This document shows positions 18,274 through 27,300 of a DNA stretch of 64,000 bases, one piece after another. Source of the stretch: Helicobacter sp. MIT 05-5293 (GTDB lineage Bacteria > Campylobacterota > Campylobacteria > Campylobacterales > Helicobacteraceae); assembly GCF_000765665.2 (NCBI RefSeq), contig NZ_JROZ02000003.1:62001-126000 (forward strand). Direction: 5' to 3'. The first letter of the stretch is position 1. Each line of letters starts with the position of its first letter. The translations under genes and the position numbers were made by a program. The notes under the pieces were generated by a model, which searched no databases, was not told where the DNA came from, and was given only the letters and a program-made list of their open reading frames with translations.

Positions 18274-18633
18274 TTGCAACAAACAATACCACAACAGCAA
18301 CGTATAGAAAGAATCGTTTCATTATTAGAAGAGAAAAAGGGTGAAGAAATTGAAGTTTTTGATTTGCAAGGTTATGATTATATTGTTGATAAGGTGGTGA
18401 TTGTCAGTGCAATGGTAGGCAAACATTCTTTCGCCTTGCTTGATCATTTAAAAAATAATCTTAAAAAAGAAGGCGAAGTGTTTTATGCGACTGAAGAAGA
18501 AAGTGAAGATTGGGTGATTGCTGATTTGGGTGATATTATGATTCATATTTTTACACCCAATCACCGCAAAAAGTTTAATCTTGAAGAATTCCTTAGTCAG
18601 CTCAAGCGCAGCAAAGAATCGCATAAAATATAA
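18274..18633 (+). CDS. rsfS: Ribosome silencing factor RsfS (Iojap/DUF143 family)
   Basis: The 119-residue product has the family core KGEEIEVFDLQGYDYIVDKVVI, ATEEESEDWVIADLGDIMIHIFTP. RsfS binds L14 and blocks subunit joining during starvation. The start is taken as TTG (18274), placed 7 bases after a GAGGAG ribosome-binding site; no in-frame ATG lies upstream of the conserved region. It converges with the ABC transporter ATPase gene. Confidence 0.9.
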   Translation: MQQTIPQQQRIERIVSLLEEKKGEEIEVFDLQGYDYIVDKVVIVSAMVGKHSFALLDHLKNNLKKEGEVFYATEEESEDWVIADLGDIMIHIFTPNHRKKFNLEEFLSQLKRSKESHKI

Positions 18634-18654
18634 TCATTACAATATCATAATCAG

Positions 18655-19413
18655 CTACAAATCAAAAATATTCAAGAATTTTTGCGCTCTTTGGGTTTGA
18701 GGATTGGTGAAAAAATCTTGAGGGGTAGATTGTTCGACAATTTTACCCTCATCAAAAAAGAGGATTCTGTCCGCGACTTTTTGCGCAAATTTCATTTCAT
18801 GCGTTACGATAAGCATCGTCATTCCCTCTTTGGCAAGCTCTAAAATCACTTCCAAGACTTCTTTTACCATTTCGGGATCAAGCGAAGCAGTAACTTCATC
18901 AAATAGCATTATTTCTGGATTCATACACAAAGCTCGCACAATTGCTACCCTTTGTCTTTGTCCTCCGCTTAACTCTTTGGGTGATGCGTTTTGTTTATGT
19001 TCGAGTCCTACGCGTTTAAGGAGTTTGATAGCTTGCGCAAACACTTCTTTTTTGTCGCGTTTTTGCACCTTTATAGGCGCAAGAAGGATATTGTCTATCA
19101 CACTCATATGTGGGAACAAATCATAGTTTTGAAATACCATTCCAATGCGTTGGCGCACCTTACTCCATGCGGTTTTATGATGACTGATTACTTCACCTTT
19201 GAAGAGAATCTCACCCTCTTGGATACTTTCTAGCCCATTGATGCAGCGTAAAAAGGTGCTCTTACCGCAACCACTTGCACCTAATATGACAACTACTTCG
19301 CCTTTTTGGACGCAAAGATTAATATCATCAAGCACATAATGTTTGTGATCGTAAGTTTTTCGCAAATGCGATACTTCAAGGAGTGATTCAGAGTTTGGGA
19401 CGATATGATTCAT
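18655..19413 (-). CDS. glnQ: Polar amino-acid ABC transporter, ATP-binding protein (GlnQ-like)
   Basis: The 252-residue ATPase has Walker A GASGCGKST (45-53), the signature LSGGQ (148-152) and Walker B IMLFDE (168-173), with the switch His in IVTHE. After Walker B it reads DEVTASLDPE rather than the usual DEPTSALDPE. Sequence and gene order place it in the polar amino-acid (glutamine-type) import family. It overlaps the upstream permease gene by 4 bp. No periplasmic binding protein gene is adjacent. Substrate cannot be set from sequence. Confidence 0.9.
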   Translation of the reverse strand: MNHIVPNSESLLEVSHLRKTYDHKHYVLDDINLCVQKGEVVVILGASGCGKSTFLRCINGLESIQEGEILFKGEVISHHKTAWSKVRQRIGMVFQNYDLFPHMSVIDNILLAPIKVQKRDKKEVFAQAIKLLKRVGLEHKQNASPKELSGGQRQRVAIVRALCMNPEIMLFDEVTASLDPEMVKEVLEVILELAKEGMTMLIVTHEMKFAQKVADRILFFDEGKIVEQSTPQDFFTNPQTQRAQKFLNIFDL

Positions 19414-20066
19414 TGTGTTTTTTTCTCCAAGATTCTACTGATATAAGAAAGCGGATAGCAAAGTAAAAAATAAGTGATAAAAATCCCCCCATACACCCAA
19501 AAACTTGCGTGAGGATTGAAGCGATTAAGCTCCATGATTTGCTGTCCGACTTTGAGCAAATCTACTCCACCAATGAGTGCGACTAGCGAAGTGGTTTTAA
19601 TCATACGCGTTGAAAGTGAAATGATTGAGGGTAAAAGTCGGCGCATTGCTTGAGGTATGATAATAAAAAGCTGCAATTGAATCTCGTTAAGTCCTAAAGC
19701 TCTGCCGCTTTCACTCTGATGTTTGGGCAAGGAAGTGATCGCTCCTCGCACTAAATCGCCCATTTCCGCACAGCCCCATAGACTAAAAACAATGATTGCG
19801 CTTGTAGTCGCTCCTAAATCCAAATCAAAGTATTGTGATACACCAAAAAAGACGATAAAAAGCCATGCAAGCACGGGGATAATACGCATACATTCGAGAT
19901 AAAGTCGGCACAAAGCCCGAAGCACAAGATTCTCTCTTGTCATCACAAAGCCTAAAATCATTCCAAAAAGGCACGAAAAAAAGATTGAAATTAAAGCGAT
20001 TTGCAATGTGAGAAAGACTCCCTCAAGGAGACGCGAAAAATTTGAGCCGACAAAAAAGATTTCCAT
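19410..20066 (-). CDS. glnP: Polar amino-acid ABC transporter permease (GlnP/HisM-like), second
   Basis: The 218-residue membrane protein has about five hydrophobic segments and the EAA-loop sequence ESGRALGLNEIQLQLFIIIPQA that contacts the ATPase. It is the second of two adjacent permeases, starting one base after the other ends. The two probably form the heterodimeric channel served by the GlnQ-like ATPase. Confidence 0.9.
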   Translation of the reverse strand: MEIFFVGSNFSRLLEGVFLTLQIALISIFFSCLFGMILGFVMTRENLVLRALCRLYLECMRIIPVLAWLFIVFFGVSQYFDLDLGATTSAIIVFSLWGCAEMGDLVRGAITSLPKHQSESGRALGLNEIQLQLFIIIPQAMRRLLPSIISLSTRMIKTTSLVALIGGVDLLKVGQQIMELNRFNPHASFWVYGGIFITYFLLCYPLSYISRILEKKTQ

Positions 20067-20067
20067 A

Positions 20068-20727
20068 TCACATCACCCTTTTTTTATAATACCGCTCAAG
20101 AAAAGAGAATCCAATAGAGAGCGGCAATAAAACAACAAGATAAGTTAAAACAAGCATTAAAAGTGCTTCGTTAGTTTTGTAATAATGTGTGATTACATCT
20201 TTAGCGACAAACATTATATCAGCTAACGCAATGATGCCTACAACTGATGTTTCTTTGAGTAAAAAAATCACATTTGCTGCGATTGAAGGAATAGAGACAC
20301 TTAGGGCTTGTGGGAAAATAACATAAAACATCATTTGATGAGATTTAAGCCCTAGACTAAGTGCAGATTCAATTTGAGATTTGCTGATAGATTCTAATCC
20401 TGTGCGGAAAGATTCACACATATATCCACCACCCAAAAATGCTAATCCTATAATTGCGCAAGTCTGTTCGTCAAGCTTGACACCTAGCATTGAGCGCAAA
20501 CCATAATAAAGGAAAAAGAGCTGTATCAAAAGCGGTGTATTACGCGCTAATTCGACATAAAAATTTGTCAATAAAGCAAGAAAGCGAATCTTGAAAAAGA
20601 GAATAAGCGCACATACAATCCCTATGAGAATCGAAAATAAAATGCCAAAAAATGAAATGTATAAAGTCAGACTTAAGGCTTTGGCAAAGAGAGGTTGTAT
20701 CTGTTGCATAAACGCAAAATCAAGCAT
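20068..20727 (-). CDS. glnP: Polar amino-acid ABC transporter permease (GlnP-like), first
   Basis: The 219-residue membrane protein has the family's N-terminal segment (LSLTYLIS-like, here LSLTLYISFFGILFS), NTPLLIQLFFLYYGL, and the EAA loop ESALSLGLKSHQMMFYVIFPQ. It heads the three-gene operon. A -10 box lies 29 bases upstream of its start. Confidence 0.9.
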   Translation of the reverse strand: MLDFAFMQQIQPLFAKALSLTLYISFFGILFSILIGIVCALILFFKIRFLALLTNFYVELARNTPLLIQLFFLYYGLRSMLGVKLDEQTCAIIGLAFLGGGYMCESFRTGLESISKSQIESALSLGLKSHQMMFYVIFPQALSVSIPSIAANVIFLLKETSVVGIIALADIMFVAKDVITHYYKTNEALLMLVLTYLVVLLPLSIGFSFLERYYKKRVM

Positions 20728-20755
20728 ATTTTTCCATTATTATATTTTTGCGAGC

Positions 20756-20761
20756 ATTATA
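20756..20761 (-). promoter_or_regulatory. -10 box of the glnP-glnP-glnQ operon
   Basis: On the minus strand the sequence reads TTGTATAATGC, an extended -10 (TGTATAAT), 29 bases before the first permease start. No clear -35 is seen. Confidence 0.5.
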
Positions 20762-20838
20762 CAAGGGAATTTTTAATTTGTAGAATCTTGCCCATGCTTT
20801 TTGTGTGCTTTTAGTTGGGTTTATATGATGAAAACTCA

Positions 20839-22833
20839 TTAAAAATAGATTCTTAATCCCAGCATATAAGTATTGTCTAATCTCGGAGCGTGGTAAGCAT
20901 CAAGAGTTTTAAGTTCAGCTCGCCCTAAAAGTGCGAGATTCTGATAGAGATTGATGCTTACACTTGCATCTGCATAATGCCCAAATGTCCTTAAGTCATA
21001 GGCTTTGAGTTTGTATTCTATGGTAAATTTCAGTCGTTTATTGTTTTGCAAGACAATCCCCACGACATTGCTAAGTGCAAAATCAGCTTGGTATGCTCTC
21101 GTGCCATCAAGAAAAAAGGTCGGCTCTAAAAGGTAGAATCCATAAAGATAGTGGTTAAACTCATACGCCACACCGCCACCCAATGCGAGATAGTAGCTCA
21201 AGTGATCACCTAAAAAATTGCGATTAAATCCTGTATCGATACGATAAGAAAGAGGTTTGAAAAATTTACTCATCATACCATAAGAGGCGACTGATAAAAT
21301 GTGCATTTCATAGATTCTAAAAGAATCCCATGAGGGATTTTTATGTGCTGAAGTATCATAATACGCGAGTGTCCTAAGAAACTCAATTTGCGCACCTTTG
21401 AGATACCCCCGATCATTGTCTGTAATATCATGATAGGTGATTCTAAAATCAAGCGCAGGGTGAAAACCTTGTGAATTAGCAAGCATCAAGGGTGTTACAC
21501 GCAGACTTTGATTGCCTTCAAGCGGGTTAGTCGGAGTATAGATTGTCGGTGCTTCACTTTTCCCCAAAGTAGCGCGTTTTGTGGCGAGGTCATGGGCAAT
21601 TTGTGTGTAAGATTCTCTGTCAATCTTATTTTTCATCGCGTAATACTCACTTAACTCAATACCAGATTCTAAAATGTATTGTTTTTGCAAAAGGCTTAGA
21701 CTAGAATTTAAGAGAATCTCATCGGGCGAGTGTTTGCCTTTGGCGAGAGCTTTAGCCAAAGAAGTATCTTTGAGCGACATTTTATCTTCATACGCAAGGA
21801 GGATAGAGCGTTTGCTTGGACGATAAACAACATTTGCAATCAACTTTGCTTTTTGCAAGGCAAAAAGTGTCTCGGGTGGATTGACTTGATAGATAAACTC
21901 ATCTCTTAAGCGCAAATTATCTCTTGCGACTTCCAAAAGCCAAAGCACATTATAAGAGCAGTTTCTATGAAAGAAGTAATACCAGCTAAACGCATCACTA
22001 AGCTCCCAAATATGCCGATACATTTTTAAAACCTCTTCTTGTGTGAGATTAAGCTCATATTCCCACATATCACGATTTTCTGCATCATTGTATTCTTTGA
22101 TTTTGTCATAATAGGGCAATATCGAGTAACTCCCGCTGTATAGTCCAAAGAGTCCTTTGAGTGCAAAAATCAGCGCATTTTCATGTTCTTGGTCTGCATC
22201 GGCTTGATAATTAATCGCAAAAGCAAGTAGTCGTGAGTTAAAAGTCGAATCAAGGAGCAAAAATGTATGCCCAAACATTGAAGCAGGTGAATTAATATGT
22301 GCGGCAGGAAAGACGATAGTCGCTTTTGTAGGGGCAATGTAGTTAAGCATCTCATGATATTCCTCGCAAGGCAATGAGGGGAGATTCTCTAAGGTCAAGT
22401 GTTTTTTGAGAAATGCTACACGCGCAGGGAATCGACACAACGCATGATAGTCTAGCGCACTGATAGAGCGCGTGGGTAATTTAATATTATTTTCTTGATA
22501 TAATTTGATAAGTTCCTCGCGTTTGTCAATAATGACTTGTGGCACTTGGACATCTTGGGGTGATTGATAGATTGCTTTTATTGTCGCCTCAAGTTCATCT
22601 TGAGCAGTGCGTGTATCGGAGAGAAAGAAATAAGGAGAGACGATTTCGCTTTTTTTGTGGCGAATGTGTAAAAGGGTTTTCCACTCCTTTGATTGAGCGA
22701 GTTTGAGGGCTTTTGATTGTTTGATAAGAGATTCTATTTTTGTTTGAGAATCTTGTGCAGATTGGATAGGCTGGATTTGTGCTAGAGATTCTGTAGCTAG
22801 GCAAATGTGAGAGAATCCAAAGCATAAGAACAT
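20839..22833 (-). CDS. DUF4105/Lnb-type periplasmic domain protein with C-terminal outer-membrane-like region
   Basis: The 664-residue product begins with a short signal-like sequence (FLCFGFSHICLA). The central region, about residues 170-310, has the hallmarks of the family once called DUF4105 and later linked to Lnb: an HINSPASMFGHTFLL segment with conserved His, and a Cys in FFHRNCSYNVLWLLEVAR, probably the catalytic pair. The C-terminal 200 residues alternate polar and hydrophobic residues and end in Phe (LGLRIYF), as in outer-membrane beta-barrels. Function is unproven; lipoprotein or other acyl transfer is possible by family. The ATG has no good ribosome-binding site, but no earlier start is in frame nearby. 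Confidence 0.75.
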   Translation of the reverse strand: MFLCFGFSHICLATESLAQIQPIQSAQDSQTKIESLIKQSKALKLAQSKEWKTLLHIRHKKSEIVSPYFFLSDTRTAQDELEATIKAIYQSPQDVQVPQVIIDKREELIKLYQENNIKLPTRSISALDYHALCRFPARVAFLKKHLTLENLPSLPCEEYHEMLNYIAPTKATIVFPAAHINSPASMFGHTFLLLDSTFNSRLLAFAINYQADADQEHENALIFALKGLFGLYSGSYSILPYYDKIKEYNDAENRDMWEYELNLTQEEVLKMYRHIWELSDAFSWYYFFHRNCSYNVLWLLEVARDNLRLRDEFIYQVNPPETLFALQKAKLIANVVYRPSKRSILLAYEDKMSLKDTSLAKALAKGKHSPDEILLNSSLSLLQKQYILESGIELSEYYAMKNKIDRESYTQIAHDLATKRATLGKSEAPTIYTPTNPLEGNQSLRVTPLMLANSQGFHPALDFRITYHDITDNDRGYLKGAQIEFLRTLAYYDTSAHKNPSWDSFRIYEMHILSVASYGMMSKFFKPLSYRIDTGFNRNFLGDHLSYYLALGGGVAYEFNHYLYGFYLLEPTFFLDGTRAYQADFALSNVVGIVLQNNKRLKFTIEYKLKAYDLRTFGHYADASVSINLYQNLALLGRAELKTLDAYHAPRLDNTYMLGLRIYF

Positions 22834-22989
22834 AATTATTACGAGGTGTTGCGTTAAAGATTGTATGAGGGTAGGGGGAGATTCTAATATGTTGTGTAAA
22901 GATTTATGATAGGCATTAGAATTAATGATAGAGATTTTTATGACAAAATGAAATGCAAGGGAAATAGGAAATCCTTTAGAGATAATCTA

Positions 22990-23011
22990 CCCCAAACCTT
23001 GAAGGTTTGGG
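22990..23011 (-). terminator. Hairpin downstream of the DUF3015 gene
   Basis: CCCAAACCT and AGGTTTGGG form a perfect 9-bp stem with a 3-nt loop, 10 bases past the DUF3015 stop. The run of T after it on the minus strand is weak (TAGATT). Termination of the DUF3015 transcript is the likely role. Confidence 0.5.
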
Positions 23012-23020
23012 AAAATAAAA

Positions 23021-23458
23021 TTAAAGAGAAGCTACTCCATCGAGAACATCAGCACTTTGTGCATCTTTGTTTGCGTAGAGTTTGTTGTAGTTGTCTTGAA
23101 GAGCGACTTTGAATCCTTCTTTGTCTTGGATATTGAGAAGTTCTGCAAGTGTATCAAGGTGTTCGCCTTTGCCTTGCGCAATTTCTTTTGAAAGAGCGTC
23201 CATATTAGAAGCGACAAATTCTTGTGTGCGGCTATCCATAGCGATTGCACCACTTTTACAACCTGATGTCCCTGAAGTGATTGCAAAACTTTGAATAAGG
23301 AAGATTTGGTTGGTAGTGATTTGCAAGAGATTCCAAACAAGACCTTTTTTGTCAATGATCATTGACCCAAGACCACAACCTGTGTTTGTATTTGCTGCAG
23401 CAAGTGCGCCTGTTACTAGACTTCCACTTAGGGCTAAGCTAATAAGAACTTTTCTCAT
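23021..23458 (-). CDS. DUF3015-family secreted protein
   Basis: The start is set at the ATG at 23458, because AAAGGAT lies 5 bases before it; a frame opening 14 codons earlier has no ribosome-binding site. The 145-residue product has a signal peptide (KVLISLALSGSLVTGALA, cleaved after AxA) and a mature part with NTGCGLGSMIIDKKG and a conserved TSGTSGC segment, the pattern of DUF3015. These proteins are periplasmic or secreted and of unknown function. Two Cys may form a disulphide. Confidence 0.85.
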   Translation of the reverse strand: MRKVLISLALSGSLVTGALAAANTNTGCGLGSMIIDKKGLVWNLLQITTNQIFLIQSFAITSGTSGCKSGAIAMDSRTQEFVASNMDALSKEIAQGKGEHLDTLAELLNIQDKEGFKVALQDNYNKLYANKDAQSADVLDGVASL

Positions 23459-23558
23459 AAAGTATCCTTTGGGGTGAAATAGTTGTTTCATTTGAAACAA
23501 AATATATTAGCAAAATTAGGCTTAAATAAGTTAAATGCTATTTTGATGATTTAAATGT

Positions 23559-23564
23559 TACAAT
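23559..23564 (+). promoter_or_regulatory. -10 box for the type IIG restriction-modification gene
   Basis: TACAAT, in the context TGTTACAATG, lies 35 bases before the ATG at 23600, where AAAGGATTTT serves as ribosome-binding site. Confidence 0.45.
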
Positions 23565-23599
23565 GCAAAAATACAAAAGCGTCAGAATAAAGGATTTTA

Positions 23600-24250
23600 A
23601 TGTCTTTTCAATACGAATGCCTTAAACCTCAAGAATTTATGAAAACATACAATGCAGAGTATGCAGATTCTAAGCCTCAAAACCTAGAATCCTTTAAAGC
23701 TAAAGTCGAGCAGTATTTAGAATCGCTTGAAGCACATAAAAACCAAAACGAAAAAGGAATTGTAAGCAACGCGCTTATGCCCTTTTTGCAAGGCTTAGGA
23801 TTCCAAGCACAAGTCGCTTATAAGCACCAAGCTAATAGCGAGATTGATTGTGCGTTGCTCAAAGATTCTCAAGTGGAAGTTATCATCGAAGCCAAAAAGC
23901 CCGAAAACAATAAAGAAATGTTTAGCCCCAATAATCCAAACTGCAAAGCTTTGCACGAGTGTATTTTGTATTATTTGCGCGAACGCAAGGGAGAGAATCA
24001 AAATCTTACTAGAAATGCAAGTGTGCGCTATATCCTCATCACGGATTTTTATCAATTTTATATTTTTAATGCGTTGGCGTTTAAAAAATGTTTTGAAGAC
24101 AACAAAGAGATTCAAAAGCTTTATAAAAAACTTTATGAAAAAGGGAGTTTGATAGAAAACCAAAATGATTTTTATAAAGAACTCTCACAAATTTTAGACT
24201 CTTCTGCGGGGGGGGGGGGAAAATCTATCCCTTCAAGGCACAAGCTTTGA
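23600..24250 (+). CDS. Type IIG restriction-modification enzyme, N-terminal nuclease part (frame broken at a G12 tract)
   Basis: This is the 5' part of one large gene running to 28457. Residues 1-203 form a PD-(D/E)XK nuclease domain: EIDCALL with Asp83, then VIIEAKK with Glu97 and Lys99. Twelve G (24208-24219) then shift the frame, giving KSIPSRHKL and a stop at 24250. With 11 G (or 14) the frame runs on as GENLSLQGTSFDLRNDKHLG with no stop into the methyltransferase part, producing about 1618 residues. The enzyme is therefore OFF as read, or the tract was miscounted. Family: type IIG enzymes, which join cleavage, adenine methylation and target recognition in one chain. Confidence 0.85.
   Translation: MSFQYECLKPQEFMKTYNAEYADSKPQNLESFKAKVEQYLESLEAHKNQNEKGIVSNALMPFLQGLGFQAQVAYKHQANSEIDCALLKDSQVEVIIEAKKPENNKEMFSPNNPNCKALHECILYYLRERKGENQNLTRNASVRYILITDFYQFYIFNALAFKKCFEDNKEIQKLYKKLYEKGSLIENQNDFYKELSQILDSSAGGGGKSIPSRHKL
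24208..24219 (+). repeat. Poly-G tract (G12) at the nuclease/methyltransferase junction
   Basis: Twelve consecutive G inside the type IIG gene. Length change by one base switches the downstream frame: 11 or 14 joins both parts, 12 and 13 do not. This is the usual slipped-strand contingency tract of Helicobacter and Campylobacter. Confidence 0.95.
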
Positions 24251-24305
24251 CCTACGCAATGACAAGCATTTAGGATTTGCCGCTAAAATCCTAAATCGCG
24301 ACTTT

Positions 24306-27300
24306 TTGCATAATGAATTTGCAAGAGATTCTAATGCACTCAATCCTAAGTTTTATTTCGAGCTTTTGCATATTTTGGGATTAAAAGAGACAAATGAAAA
24401 AGGTAAGATTCTAATCCAGCTTGACCCATCTCAAAACACAAGCTTCGCTAAACATCTTCACGACAAAATCCGCGAGAAATCCCCACAAAATAGTGAATCT
24501 GAACTCTTTGAATCCACGATGAGCCATATTATCATTTATCTTAATCGTATTTTGTTTTTGAAGCTGATTGAAGCAAATTTGCTACATTTCAATGATTTTG
24601 ATAAAAATTTGCGATTTTTGAGTGCGGATAAGATTCTAAGTTTCAAGACTTTACGCCACCTTTTCTTTGAAGTCTTGGCAAAGGATTATGAACATCGAGA
24701 ATCTGACAAAGGCTTTGATTTCTTGCCCTATCTCAACTCCTCGCTTTTTATGCGCGATAAAAAAGAGATTTTAGACTTAAGCACATTTGATGATGATTTG
24801 CAGATTCTCCCCTTTAGCACGACACAAACAGAATATAAAAAAGACCAAAAAGTCGCATTTCTTGCTTATCTTTTTGATTTCTTAGAATGCTGGGACTTTG
24901 GCAAAAGCGAGGATTCTACCTCAAGCGATAAACTGATAAGCTCAAGTGTGCTAGGAGCGATGTTTGAAAAACTCAATGGCTATAAAGAGGGGAGCTTTTA
25001 TACGCCAAACTTTATCACTAGCTTTATGTGTAGAGAATCTTTAAGCAAGGTGGTGTGTGAAAAATTTAATGCCTCTTTTGAGTGGAATACGCAAGATTTG
25101 GACGCTTTGCGCAAAAACATTGATAGGGACTTTGATAATATAGAATCTAGGGCAAAAGAGATTTTGCGCTCTATTCGCATTTGCGACCCATCTGTCGGAA
25201 GCGGGCATTTTCTCATCTCTGCGCTAAGTGAGATGATTTATATCTATCATAAACTAGGGCTTCTAGGCTTTGGATATAAAGATTTAAAAGTCATAGATGA
25301 TGAAGTCTTGCTTACGACCAAAAATAATGAAAATTTCGCTTATAAACGCTTTGATGATGAGAATCACCAAATCCAAATCACCCTCTTTAATCTCAAAAAA
25401 TCGATTATTGAAAATAATCTTTTTGGTGTGGATATTAACCCCAACTCGTGCAACATCGCAAGGCTTCGGCTATGGATAGAGCTGCTTAAAAGCGCATATT
25501 ATTTAGAAGATGGATTCAAGGGCAAAATCCACAAACTCCAAACCCTGCCAAATATTGATATTAATATCAAGTGTGGGAATAGTCTTATAAGCTATTTTGA
25601 CATACACACAAGCCTTACACATTATCCCAACATCAATGAAAGAATGCAAAACTATAAGCAGGTGGTGCAAAACTACAAAGAAGGATTCTATAATGATAAA
25701 GCCCAAATTGATAAGCAAATCAAAGACTTATTACAAGCCTTTAAAAACTTTTGCTTCAAAGATAAATTTAAAAAGCAAATCAAAGGATTTGAATCAAAAT
25801 GTGAAGAGTATTCTAAGAAATATGGAAATTACCTTGCTGAAGATGACAAGGATTTGAGTATTTATGTCGCTCAAAGAATGTTTGCTGATGATTTTAACGA
25901 ACAAGAAGCACAAAAAGATTTTGATATACTCAAACAAGAATATGAAAGCATTTTTAACCTAGAATCCAACAAGCCCTTTGAATGGCGTTTTGCATTCCCT
26001 GAAGTGTTAGATTTTAATGGCGACTTTTTAGGCTTTGATTTAGTGATTGGGAATCCACCCTACATTCGCCAAGAAGAAATAAAACACCTAAAGCCGCATT
26101 TACAAAAGGCATTCAAAATCTACAAAGGCACAAGCGATATTTATACTTACTTTTTTGAATTAGGCACGAAGATTCTAAAAAATAATGGAATCTTAAGTTT
26201 TATCACATCTAATAAATGGTGCAGAGCAGCTTATGGCGAGCCTTTAAGAGAATTTTTATTAGAAAATACCACGATAAATACCTATGTGGATTTAAATGGC
26301 ATAAAAGTCTTTGAATCTGCTACGGTGGATACAAGCATTTTAGAATTTATCAAAGGCAAAGCCCCCAAAGCCCATACAATAGAATATGCCAACCCCAAAG
26401 ATTATAACCCTAAAGAGGATAAACCCTTAGAGCCTCAATATTTTACAATTTCCCAAGATTCCTTAAATATAGAATCTTTTATTTTCCTCAATGAAAAAGA
26501 ATTAGCTCTCAAAATAAAGATTGAGAGCATCGGCACACCACTCAAAGATTGGGATATTAATATTTATCGTGGAGTCTTGACAGGATACAACGAAGCCTTT
26601 ATTATCGATACGAATAAACGTGAGGAGATTTTAGCAAAATGTGATGACAGCCAAAAAAGCCTTTTGCCCTATCCCTTAAGTGAATATGATAAGAATCTTT
26701 CTTTTTTACGCAGTGAAGATTTTTCTTTTTCATCGCAAAAAGGGGTTTATCCCCCTCCCGTCCCCCTTAACCCCGAAAAAGACGCCGCTTTTTCGGCAAA
26801 CAAGGGGGAAGCCTCGCTATTTCCGCTTCTAGCCCAAAATCGGAGCGAGGGCACTACTGCCTCGCTTACTTCCGATTTTGAGACACCACGAAGCGGGCGA
26901 GAAGATTCTCAAGGAGATTTAGAATCTCCTAGCAGTGAAGTATATCTTCACTGCGATAAAAAACAATCGCACGATAGTGCCAACCTTGAAGGCGTGTTAA
27001 GGCGGGGGATATATAAGGGGGAGGGGCGACTTCGCCTAATTCAAGCCCCACCCCCTTATAAAAAAGAAGAAAAAAATAAACATTTTGACAGAGATTCTTC
27101 AGCTTCACCTCAAAATGACAAGATTAGAGATTTAGATTCTAGAATTGACTTTGAAAACAACACGATTTTATTGACCGAAAGAGAGCGAACCGCTCAACTC
27201 ATCAAGCCCATTTTGCGAGGACGAGACATTAAGCGGTATAGTTATGAATGGGCTGGGTTGTGGATAATAGGCACTTTTCCAGCACTAAAACTTGATATTG

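Noticed and set aside
24208-24219. Treating the split type IIG gene as a dead pseudogene
   Set aside because: Apart from the tract no stop or frameshift is found over 4.8 kb, and motifs are intact, which points to a reversible switch or a tract-count error.
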